DNA of 14,982 nucleotides. It comes from Roseilinea sp034431495. Its GTDB lineage: Bacteria; Chloroflexota; Anaerolineae; J036; Brachytrichaceae. Below are positions 4,139 to 10,832 of the stretch, one piece after another. The position numbers and the translations under genes are program-made. The stretch is taken from positions 1 through 14,982 of the forward strand of contig DAOUDB010000159.1 of NCBI GenBank assembly GCA_034431495.1. The letters run 5' to 3'. The notes under the pieces are model-generated. The model was not told the DNA's origin. It saw nothing but the letters and a program-made list of their open reading frames with translations, and did no database searches. Each line of letters opens with the position of its first letter. Position 1 is the first letter of the stretch.

Positions 4139-6604
4139 ATGGCATTAAGAGATTACCCCCTTACTCATGCCGGCATCAAGCCGATCTGGCATCCGCGCTT
4201 GCAGACTCAGATTAACGGCCAAACAGCCGTGCGTTACCTGCGCTTTGGCCGGTCTGTCCGGCTGGACCATCTCGAACTGGCCCCGCATGTCTATGGCCGG
4301 TGGGTTCCGGATGTGCCTGTGCATCCGGCTCACCTGCTTATCTCCACGCTGGATGAAGCGTCGGGAGAGTGGCGCGCTGTGCGTGAGGTTGATCTGCCCT
4401 TCGACCCGCGCATCGCCGGCGAAGGGCTGAGTCAATCGATGTCGGTTGACGACATGAACGCGCACTTTGTGCGGGTGCTGCAATCTGCGCCGCACCGCAT
4501 TGAACTGGATGGCCTGGTTGCCGATCATTTGCGTGTGGAATGCGATCGCGAGCATCCTGTGTGGCCCAGCCATGGCGAGTGCAATGGCGGTGAGTTCAAT
4601 GTGCCCTTCGGTATTCTGAACACACTCACGGCGTATGGCGAGCCGCTGGAAGGGAAAATCGCCACGCCGGCCTATCGCCCGCCGCTGAGGCTGGCCGGCT
4701 TCGCGCCGGCCGCCCCATCGGGTATGCGCCTCACCCGGCGTCCGGACATGTTGCTGTTTGAAGGAGAGCAGTTGTCGGTTGGGTTCTCGCTCGTCCGGCC
4801 CATGCTCATGCATCTGGGCTGGGATGCGCACGCTCAAGGCCGGGCCGGGCAATCGCGCCTGCTGGCATTGCGCGCGATGGGCAAAGTGAGCGCCCTGGGT
4901 GGTCTCAGTGGCCCACTGCTCCGGCGCATTGATGGAGACTGGGGCGCGCACCAGTGGACAGGTGACGTGGAGGTGAACGGCAATCGCGTGGCCTATCATA
5001 ATCTGCGCGCGGTCGATGGGTTGACGATTGATGCTATTTTCACCGTCGAATCAGACCGGCTGATTCTCGAACTGACGCAGCGTTGCGAGCGGCCCATGCC
5101 GTCCCTCGAAGCCGAAGCATGGCGGCTGGCCTGGGATTTGGCGAAGGGGATCACCGGCGCAACAGCCATGCCCACCCTGTGGCCGGGGCGGAATGGCGAC
5201 GCTGTGTTGCCGGCCCTATGGGCGACGGATGCGGTGGGATGTCTGGCGATGCGTGTGCTTGAGGGTGTGCCGCGCTTCCAGGTCGAAAGCTATCGTGCCC
5301 ACATGGCGGTGACGGGCGGTTTCGTGCTGGCTCCCCAACCGGGCGCGGATGCCAGCGTGATGTTGCCGGCCGGCGAGCAGCGCGCAGTGATCGAGATGTC
5401 TGTCAGCCGGCTCGAGCCGGAGGGCAGGCCGGGCGGCCATCTGGAGCGCGGCGCTGCCAGCCGCTGGGCCAGCATCTTCGCCTGTTTCCGGCCGGAACAG
5501 GGCGGCTTCTCGAATAATGCTGCGTCGGTGAATTGTCATCTGTCACAGGCGGCCCCGCTCGATCTGGTGGCATGCACGCGCCGGCCACAGCGCGGCCCCG
5601 ATCCGCTCGATCTGGCGCGTTACACCATCGAGCGCGCTTTGTTGGACGGCGGTGGCTATGGGTACTGGCGCAATTTGTACATGGACTCTGACCCGAACCT
5701 GCTGTGCGCGGCCGGCCGCATTCATGCCGCGCGTCCTGATGGCAACTGGTTGCGTCGTATCGAGCCGGGTTTGGTTGAAGTGGTCGAGCGCATGTTGGGC
5801 ACGCTGGGCGAGCAGGGTCTGGTGGTGTGCCGCGATCTGTCGGGCAATCTCGGTTCGCATCGCTGGAGCACCAATGCGATGGACGTGGTGGGTTTTGGGC
5901 ACATCGACGCTTACGTGAATGCGTGGTCGTATCGCGCTTTTCGCAACGCGGCGGCGCTGCTGGCGCGTCTCGACCGGCCGGCGCTGGCCGATCGGGCGCG
6001 CGACGCCGCCGATGGGATTCAGGCGGCCTATGCGCCGGCTCTGTTGAACCCGGAGACGGGCTGGGTGGCCGGCTGGCGCAGCCGCGACGGGCAACTGCAC
6101 GACTACGCTTTCCTGTATGTCAACGGTGTGGCGCTGGCATTCGGGTTGATCCAGGGCGACGCGGCGCGCCAGGCGCTGCTCAATCTGGAGGACTTGCGCG
6201 CGCGGGTGGGGCCGGCCTCGGCGCGGCTCGGCCTGCCCTGCAATCTGCTGCCCATTCACCCTGACGATCACATGCTGCCGAGCATCGTGCCGGATTTTGC
6301 GCCCACCTTCGAGACCTACACCGACGGCAGCCTGTCAGGCTGGCCGGCAGCATACTACCTGCGGGCGTTGTCGATTCATGGCCTGACGGATCAGGCGCGT
6401 CAACTGGCGCGCGAGTTGGACGAGGGCTATGCCGCCGGCATGTTCGATGGCGGCATGGGAAGCGGGCATGAATTTCGCTCATGGGAAGGGCTGCCGACCG
6501 GCTACGAGGGCACGCTGATCGGTTGTTTTGCGCCGCTGTACGCCATTGCCATCGAGCAGGGCGTCATTGCCCCGTTCGAGCCGGAGTGGTGGCCGGCGGG
6601 TTAA
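4139..6604 (+). CDS. Large protein of unassigned function, six-hairpin glycosidase-like
   Basis: An 821-residue protein with no signal peptide or membrane segment, so probably cytoplasmic. I cannot assign it to a named family. The first ~480 residues look beta-rich (alternating short hydrophobic strands, HLLISTLDEASGEWRAV, WPSHGECNGGEF at 142-153), like the beta-sandwich parts of glycosidases. From about residue 485 the pattern changes to paired helices typical of an (alpha/alpha)6 barrel: YGYWRNLYMDSDPN (about 507-520), MDVVGFGHIDAYVNAWSYRA (about 581-600), LHDYAFLYVNG (about 653-663) and SGHEFRSWEG (775-784). Acidic residues near these aromatic motifs, such as Asp516/518, Asp590, Asp655 and Glu778, are candidate catalytic residues. 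A carbohydrate hydrolase or lyase role is inference. The start (ATG 4139) lacks a clear ribosome binding site; the frame is open further upstream only because it runs antisense to the aldolase gene. Confidence 0.85.
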   Translation: MALRDYPLTHAGIKPIWHPRLQTQINGQTAVRYLRFGRSVRLDHLELAPHVYGRWVPDVPVHPAHLLISTLDEASGEWRAVREVDLPFDPRIAGEGLSQSMSVDDMNAHFVRVLQSAPHRIELDGLVADHLRVECDREHPVWPSHGECNGGEFNVPFGILNTLTAYGEPLEGKIATPAYRPPLRLAGFAPAAPSGMRLTRRPDMLLFEGEQLSVGFSLVRPMLMHLGWDAHAQGRAGQSRLLALRAMGKVSALGGLSGPLLRRIDGDWGAHQWTGDVEVNGNRVAYHNLRAVDGLTIDAIFTVESDRLILELTQRCERPMPSLEAEAWRLAWDLAKGITGATAMPTLWPGRNGDAVLPALWATDAVGCLAMRVLEGVPRFQVESYRAHMAVTGGFVLAPQPGADASVMLPAGEQRAVIEMSVSRLEPEGRPGGHLERGAASRWASIFACFRPEQGGFSNNAASVNCHLSQAAPLDLVACTRRPQRGPDPLDLARYTIERALLDGGGYGYWRNLYMDSDPNLLCAAGRIHAARPDGNWLRRIEPGLVEVVERMLGTLGEQGLVVCRDLSGNLGSHRWSTNAMDVVGFGHIDAYVNAWSYRAFRNAAALLARLDRPALADRARDAADGIQAAYAPALLNPETGWVAGWRSRDGQLHDYAFLYVNGVALAFGLIQGDAARQALLNLEDLRARVGPASARLGLPCNLLPIHPDDHMLPSIVPDFAPTFETYTDGSLSGWPAAYYLRALSIHGLTDQARQLARELDEGYAAGMFDGGMGSGHEFRSWEGLPTGYEGTLIGCFAPLYAIAIEQGVIAPFEPEWWPAG

Positions 6605-6882
6605 TACTCAATCCTGAACTGTTCAAACTCGCCGGTGGCTGTTTCCCAGCGCGCGCTGACGCCGCGCACCACAGCCGCCGGCGGGCCTTGCTGCAACCAC
6701 GCCAGATATTCCTCCAGCGCCGCGGGCGGGCCTTCGGCCACCGTTTCCACGCTGCGATCCGGCCGGTTCATGATCCAGCCCGTCAGCCCCAGCGCGCGCG
6801 CCCGGCGTGCCGCCGACTGTCGAAAGTTGACACCCTGCACGATACCTTCAACGATCGCTTGCAAACGAGTTGCTTCAGTCAT
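6601..6882 (-). CDS. acyP: Acylphosphatase
   Basis: A 93-residue enzyme hydrolysing acyl-phosphate bonds such as acetyl or carbamoyl phosphate. The signature GIVQGVNFR (13-21) supplies the phosphate-binding loop and catalytic Arg21, and GWIMN (35-39) supplies catalytic Asn39. The following turn is N-R-P-D-R-S-V-E, where the family usually has a Gly in place of the second Arg. The length matches the ~90-residue family. It is the last gene of a four-gene operon, 15 bp after the PAP2-like gene, with AAGGG close to its ATG. Its TAA overlaps the TAA of the convergent 821-residue gene in the palindrome TTAA (6601-6604). Confidence 0.95.
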   Translation of the reverse strand: MTEATRLQAIVEGIVQGVNFRQSAARRARALGLTGWIMNRPDRSVETVAEGPPAALEEYLAWLQQGPPAAVVRGVSARWETATGEFEQFRIEY

Positions 6883-6897
6883 GTCCCTTCAGCGGCT

Positions 6898-7557
6898 TCA
6901 TTGCTGTGACAGCGTTGGCCCGTTGCCGGCCACGGCCAGCCAAACGGCCAGGAATGACACGCCCCCCAGCAGCACGCCGGCGACGGTCTGGGCCCAGGTG
7001 TGCCGGCGCATTCGCACGCGCGCCCACATGACCGCCAGCGTCAGCGGCAGAGCTAGCAACAACGGGCCGCCGGCAGTCACGACCACCATCGCGGAAAACA
7101 GCCCCATCCCCGCCGAGTGGGCGCTCACCTTGCTGTGCAGCGAGATCGCCCACAGCAGCGCATACAGCAGGCAGGTGGCGAAGCTGAGCGCCAGTAACGC
7201 CAGTGGCGCGTGGGTTGCCAGCATTACCACCGAGGCAATTGCCATGCAGGCCACGGCAAAGACGTAGGGCCGGGCGCGCTCCTCGCGCACATTCATGTTC
7301 ACATCGCCGATACGCCCGGCGGCGACCATGGCGAACACCAGGCCGGTCGGCAACACTACCGCCATCAACACGTACACCCCAAACAACAACCACTCTCCGG
7401 CCGCAAGGGCCGGCTCGCGTAGGGCCAGGATGAGCGCACCCAACAGCCCCACTATCGGAGGACTAAGCACGTTCGAGATGACCCATGCAACTCGATCGGT
7501 GAGTGCCCGAAGCCGGCTGGCTTCCGGCCGAGGATGAGCGCGTCGTTGATGGTTCAT
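6898..7557 (-). CDS. PAP2-superfamily membrane phosphatase-like protein
   Basis: A 219-residue integral membrane protein with about six hydrophobic segments (roughly 34-48, 56-80, 98-115, 118-140, 150-176, 194-211). The PAP2 catalytic motifs are present in divergent form: N-V-R-E-E-R-A-R-P (89-97) for KxxxxxxRP, K-V-S-A-H (143-147) for PSGH, and R180-x5-H186-x3-Q190 for SRxxxxxHxxxD. His147, Arg180 and His186 are thus kept, while the motif-1 Lys and the final Asp are replaced. A lipid-phosphate or undecaprenyl-pyrophosphate-type phosphatase is likely, but activity is uncertain. The ATG overlaps the TGA of lgt by four bases (ATGA), so translation is coupled. The frame is open further upstream, but only in antisense-free space inside lgt. 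Confidence 0.85.
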   Translation of the reverse strand: MNHQRRAHPRPEASRLRALTDRVAWVISNVLSPPIVGLLGALILALREPALAAGEWLLFGVYVLMAVVLPTGLVFAMVAAGRIGDVNMNVREERARPYVFAVACMAIASVVMLATHAPLALLALSFATCLLYALLWAISLHSKVSAHSAGMGLFSAMVVVTAGGPLLLALPLTLAVMWARVRMRRHTWAQTVAGVLLGGVSFLAVWLAVAGNGPTLSQQ

Positions 7558-8408
7558 GATGCAGGGGGCTGAACAGGGCTGGCGCTCGACGGCGCGCGAT
7601 GTCGCCACACTAGCGTCACCACTGCCGCGATGACGACCACTGCCGACAACACATGCACTACGTTGAACGGCGTGCCGGGGAAGAACCATGAGTCGGTGCG
7701 CACGAACTCGATGAAGAACCGACCTGTCGGATACCAGATCAGGTACAGCAGCAGTAGATCCCCATCGCGCAGCCGGCCGGCGAATCGGCGCGAGACGAAC
7801 CACAGCACGCCGAAGCCGATGAAGTTCCAGATCGATTCGTACAGGAACAGCGGATGAAAGCGCGCGCTTTCCGGGTAAGCAGACAAGTCGTTGTAAGGCG
7901 CGATGCGATGCTCAGGATCGATGCGCAATCCCCAGGGCAGTGTGGTGGGCGGGCCGTACAGCTCCTGGTTGATGAAGTTAGCCCAGCGCGCAACGGCCTG
8001 GCCCAGCGGCAGTGCCAGCGCCGCGCCGTCCAGATAAATGAGGATCGGCAATCTGCGCCGGCGGGCGTAGATGTACACAGCCACTGCGCCAAAGATGAAC
8101 GCGCCGAAGATATGCAATCCGCCGGCGCCGATATTCAGAATCTCCAACGGGTTCGCCATGTATCGATCGAAGCCATCTGGCCCGCGCGCAGACTGAATAA
8201 ACACATAGTACAGGCGCGCACCGATCAGCGCCGGGATGAGCACCCATAGCAGGCCATCCCATACGGTGTTGGGATCTTCGCCTTTGCGCGCAACGTATTT
8301 GCCGGCAATCCAGGCGCCAAGCAGAACGCCGCCAATGATGAGCAGGCCATACCAGCGCACGGCCAGTGGGCCAATCTGCACGAGCACAGGGTCAAACGGG
8401 GGATACAT
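7554..8408 (-). CDS. lgt: Prolipoprotein diacylglyceryl transferase
   Basis: A 284-residue membrane enzyme that moves diacylglycerol from phosphatidylglycerol to the lipobox Cys of prolipoproteins. The Lgt signature is clear: GQAVARWANFINQELYG (136-152, containing Arg141 and the N-x3-E-x2-G core), GGLHIFGA (96-103), HPLFLYES (185-192) and GRFFIEFVRTDSWF (229-242). The start MYPPFDPVLVQIGPLAVRWYGL is typical of the family, as are about seven membrane segments and the length. The ATG lies 10 bp after the sulfatase stop without a Shine-Dalgarno sequence, so it probably relies on coupling to the upstream gene. The C-terminus is a short Pro/Ser-rich tail. The solute-binding lipoprotein at 304-1188 would be one of its substrates. 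Confidence 0.96.
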   Translation of the reverse strand: MYPPFDPVLVQIGPLAVRWYGLLIIGGVLLGAWIAGKYVARKGEDPNTVWDGLLWVLIPALIGARLYYVFIQSARGPDGFDRYMANPLEILNIGAGGLHIFGAFIFGAVAVYIYARRRRLPILIYLDGAALALPLGQAVARWANFINQELYGPPTTLPWGLRIDPEHRIAPYNDLSAYPESARFHPLFLYESIWNFIGFGVLWFVSRRFAGRLRDGDLLLLYLIWYPTGRFFIEFVRTDSWFFPGTPFNVVHVLSAVVVIAAVVTLVWRHRAPSSASPVQPPAS

Positions 8409-8418
8409 AGGAGATGGG

Positions 8419-9960
8419 TCAATCGAGGTAGCCCAGGCTGCGCAGACGTTGTGCCACAGCCTGGTCTGGCTCATCCAGGAAAATATCGGCAGTCTGGCCG
8501 GCTTCGCCGGCATGTTGGGTGAAGTCGGCAATCAGACCACGCAGGCTTGCCAGACGATCCGGTTGCGACTGGCTGAGGTCGCGTTGTTCTGCCGGGTCGT
8601 TGATCAGGTCGTACATCTCGAAGCGGTCGGCGCCGGTCTGAATCAACTTGTGGCCGTCGCTGCACACTGCGATGCGATACTGGTCGAGCGCGCGAGCGCG
8701 CACCAGTTCAGGTCTGCGTTTGTTCAGCATTCTCAGATAGTTGAGAGCCGGGATCGCTTCAGAGAAGGCGACGCCGCGCTCCGGCTGGCCGCGCACATCT
8801 GCAGCCAGGGTCAGCGCGCCCTCGGTGTCTGTGGCTGCGCCAGCTGCGGCTAGCGCGGTGTGAAAGACGCGGCGCGTGGACACGAAGTGATCGACTGTCG
8901 TGGCGCGCGGGAATGCGCTGGCTCCATCGTGGATGATGAACGGCACGCGCACCAGTTCATTGTACGCCGACATGGAGTGCCCCATCAGTTGATGCTCACC
9001 CAGATGGTCGCCGTGGTCAGACAGCACCATCACGAGCGATTGGTCCAGCCAACCGGCTTGTCGAAGCTGATCAAAGAATTGCCCAACGAGGTGATCCTGA
9101 TGCGCAGCTTCGGCGTTGTACATGCCGTCGAGGATGGCTTTGTGCTCGCCGTTAACAGGATCGGCCAGCGGCGCGAGCCAGCCAAAAGCGTCGGTGTTGA
9201 ACTGGCGTAGATAGCGGCGGGCGGCCGGGTCGCGCAGCACTTGCGGTGCAAACCGTTGCACGTAGGGCCGGGGAGCGCGATAGGGCATATGGATGCCCAT
9301 CAGATTGATGAAAGCGAAGGCCGGCTGATCCGGCGCAAGGCCGTCGCGTCGGATGAACAGGCGGGCGGCGTCGTCGAGCGACTTGCGGCTGTTGCCTTTG
9401 AAGCTGAGCGCCGTCTGCCACATGGGCACAAACAGCGGTGTGAGCGACAGTTCGAGCAGCGCGTCGCTACGCGCAAATGCGTCCTGGATGTGCGTGATGG
9501 TGTCGGTGAGCCAGCCCTTGAACCGCTGACGGATGCGGTCGTACGCGCCGGGACGCGCGCCGGCCTGATTGGGCCGCGACGTCCACAGGCCGGCGTAGTT
9601 CAGGAAGCTGTCGAACCCGCGTCGCAGGCCGTTGTTGACGACGCCGACCAGCGGGTTGTTGCAGAAGGCGGCCGTGTGATAGCCGGCGTCGCGCAGCCGC
9701 TCGGCCAGGGTGGGCAAGCCCTCCGGCAAAATCGAGTTGGACTGCGTTGTGTCGTGGATCGACGGATACACGCCGGTGAACAGCGAAGCGTGCGAGGGGA
9801 TGGACCATTGGGCCGGCGCGATGGCGAAACGGAAAAGCGTTGACTCTTCGGCCAGCGCGTCGACTGCCGGTGTGATGGCGGTCGAGGAACCGTAGCTTTG
9901 AAGCCGGTCGGCGCGCAGCGTGTCGAGCACGAGCAGCAGAATGTCCGGGCGGCGTCTCAC
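8419..9960 (-). CDS. Sulfatase-superfamily hydrolase with Ser at the nucleophile position
   Basis: A 513-residue member of the sulfatase/alkaline-phosphatase superfamily. Metal-site motifs are visible: ILLLVLDTLRAD (Asp13), LSDHGDHLGEH (Asp315, His316) and GHSMSAYNELVRVPF. The C-terminal signature MYDLINDPAEQRDLS and the final LRSLGYLD are typical of bacterial sulfatases. The active-site motif, usually C/S-x-P-x-R, reads S53-I-P-S-H-A-S-L-F-T-G: Ser instead of Cys, and His57 instead of Arg. It may need an anaerobic formylglycine maturase, or it may use the unmodified hydroxyl as in phosphotransferase relatives; neither can be decided here. No signal peptide is seen. The start is GTG, directly preceded by an in-frame TGA, with GGAG 8 bases upstream. 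It is the first gene of an operon with lgt, the PAP2-like gene and acyP. Confidence 0.93.
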   Translation of the reverse strand: MRRRPDILLLVLDTLRADRLQSYGSSTAITPAVDALAEESTLFRFAIAPAQWSIPSHASLFTGVYPSIHDTTQSNSILPEGLPTLAERLRDAGYHTAAFCNNPLVGVVNNGLRRGFDSFLNYAGLWTSRPNQAGARPGAYDRIRQRFKGWLTDTITHIQDAFARSDALLELSLTPLFVPMWQTALSFKGNSRKSLDDAARLFIRRDGLAPDQPAFAFINLMGIHMPYRAPRPYVQRFAPQVLRDPAARRYLRQFNTDAFGWLAPLADPVNGEHKAILDGMYNAEAAHQDHLVGQFFDQLRQAGWLDQSLVMVLSDHGDHLGEHQLMGHSMSAYNELVRVPFIIHDGASAFPRATTVDHFVSTRRVFHTALAAAGAATDTEGALTLAADVRGQPERGVAFSEAIPALNYLRMLNKRRPELVRARALDQYRIAVCSDGHKLIQTGADRFEMYDLINDPAEQRDLSQSQPDRLASLRGLIADFTQHAGEAGQTADIFLDEPDQAVAQRLRSLGYLD

Positions 9961-9968
9961 TCAGGCGT

Positions 9969-9972
9969 CTCC
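9969..9972 (-). promoter_or_regulatory. Ribosome binding site fixing the sulfatase GTG start
   Basis: GGAG on the minus strand lies 8 bases before the GTG at 9958-9960. An in-frame TGA at 9961-9963 immediately precedes the GTG, so no longer protein is possible in this frame. Confidence 0.75.
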
Positions 9973-9998
9973 GTGCAGTGTGATTTCACGAGGGTAAC

Positions 9999-10004
9999 AG
10001 AATA
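9999..10004 (-). promoter_or_regulatory. Possible extended -10 promoter for the sulfatase-lgt operon
   Basis: On the minus strand TGG-TATTCT gives an extended -10 (TATTCT at 9999-10004, four of six matches), about 40 bp before the GTG start and just downstream of the terminator at 10025-10059. The -35 region is poor (TTGGTT). Position is the main support, because a new promoter is needed after the terminator. Confidence 0.35.
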
Positions 10005-10024
10005 CCATTAAGGCCGGATAAACC

Positions 10025-10059
10025 AAAATCCCCGGAGTCTCTCAGTTTCCGGGGATTTT
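10025..10059 (-). terminator. Rho-independent terminator of the plsX-fabF operon
   Basis: AAAATCCCCGGA (10025-10036) and its reverse complement TCCGGGGATTTT (10048-10059) form a perfect 12-bp stem around an 11-base loop, with T-runs on both strands. It lies 21 bp after the stop of the NERD-like gene in the transcription direction. Because the stem is AT-flanked on both sides it could stop transcription from either direction. Confidence 0.9.
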
Positions 10060-10079
10060 TGGGGATTTGCTGTCTCGAA

Positions 10080-10832
10080 TCACTTGCTTCCTTCTGGCTT
10101 CTCGGTGGTCGCGAGTTCGGGCGCGCCCAGTGCCGCGCGCATCTGGCGCTGGATTGAGTTGGGCAGTTCCTTCCACTTGCCGGCGCCGCGCAGGAAATCC
10201 TTCAACTCAGATGCGCGCACAACCGCCGTCGGCCCTGGCTCCACGTCCAGCACAACTTTTGGATGGGTGAAAACGATCACGGCTCGCAACGGGATTTTAA
10301 GGTTGGGGAGTTTTTCGGCCAGGATTTTGGCAATTGCCTTCTGTGCTTCGGTTGCCTCAAATGCTGGGTCTCCCAGCGGCTCTTCGCGCCCGAACCACAG
10401 ACTGAAGATGTTCTCTTTGCGCTTCCATTTGCCGGCCTTGTAGGCAACCTGGCCCGACTGCGTCTTCATGATGAACACGGTCACGCCTCCTGGCTCGACC
10501 AGCACATAGTCGGCCGGCAGCGAGAAGAGCATCAGCGCATACTTGCGTTCCAGCCCTTTCAGGCTTTCGCGCAGAATCTGCGAAGGCCGGCCCGGCGACA
10601 GGTAGCGATTGCCATAGTGCATCCCGATGCGCGACACGCCAAAGCCCACGACCAGAATCACCGTGTACAGCAAGTAGAAAAGCCCGATGTTTTCCGGGTT
10701 GAACAGGCCCAGTTGCTGGCCGAACAGCGTGAGAGCCAGACCGCCCATCAGCACGGCCAGCGAACCAAACAATGCCACGCGCCCGATCATGGCCTGGCGC
10801 TTTACTTTCTTCTCATCGACGACAATCTTCAT
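10080..10832 (-). CDS. Two-helix membrane protein with degenerate NERD-like domain
   Basis: A 250-residue protein I cannot name firmly. Residues 1-15 are charged, membrane helices lie at about 19-38 and 49-70, and a soluble domain covers about 85-215. That domain resembles NERD (nuclease-related) domains: D108-YVLVEPGGVTVFIMK123, followed by a Gly/Trp segment (GKWKRKENIFSLWFG), a conserved-looking Gln164 and the strand AVIVFTH. In active NERD/PD-(D/E)xK enzymes the Lys is preceded by E/D-x; here the segment is I-M-K, so nuclease activity is doubtful. The charged tail ends PEGSK. Its ATG overlaps the fabF TGA by four bases and has GGGAG 6 bases upstream, so it is tightly coupled to fatty-acid synthesis. 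A terminator follows. Confidence 0.82.
   Translation of the reverse strand: MKIVVDEKKVKRQAMIGRVALFGSLAVLMGGLALTLFGQQLGLFNPENIGLFYLLYTVILVVGFGVSRIGMHYGNRYLSPGRPSQILRESLKGLERKYALMLFSLPADYVLVEPGGVTVFIMKTQSGQVAYKAGKWKRKENIFSLWFGREEPLGDPAFEATEAQKAIAKILAEKLPNLKIPLRAVIVFTHPKVVLDVEPGPTAVVRASELKDFLRGAGKWKELPNSIQRQMRAALGAPELATTEKPEGSK

Noticed and set aside
8409..8531. A 41-residue upstream extension of Lgt
   Set aside because: It overlaps the end of the sulfatase gene and has no Lgt-like sequence; MYPPFDPV is the typical start.
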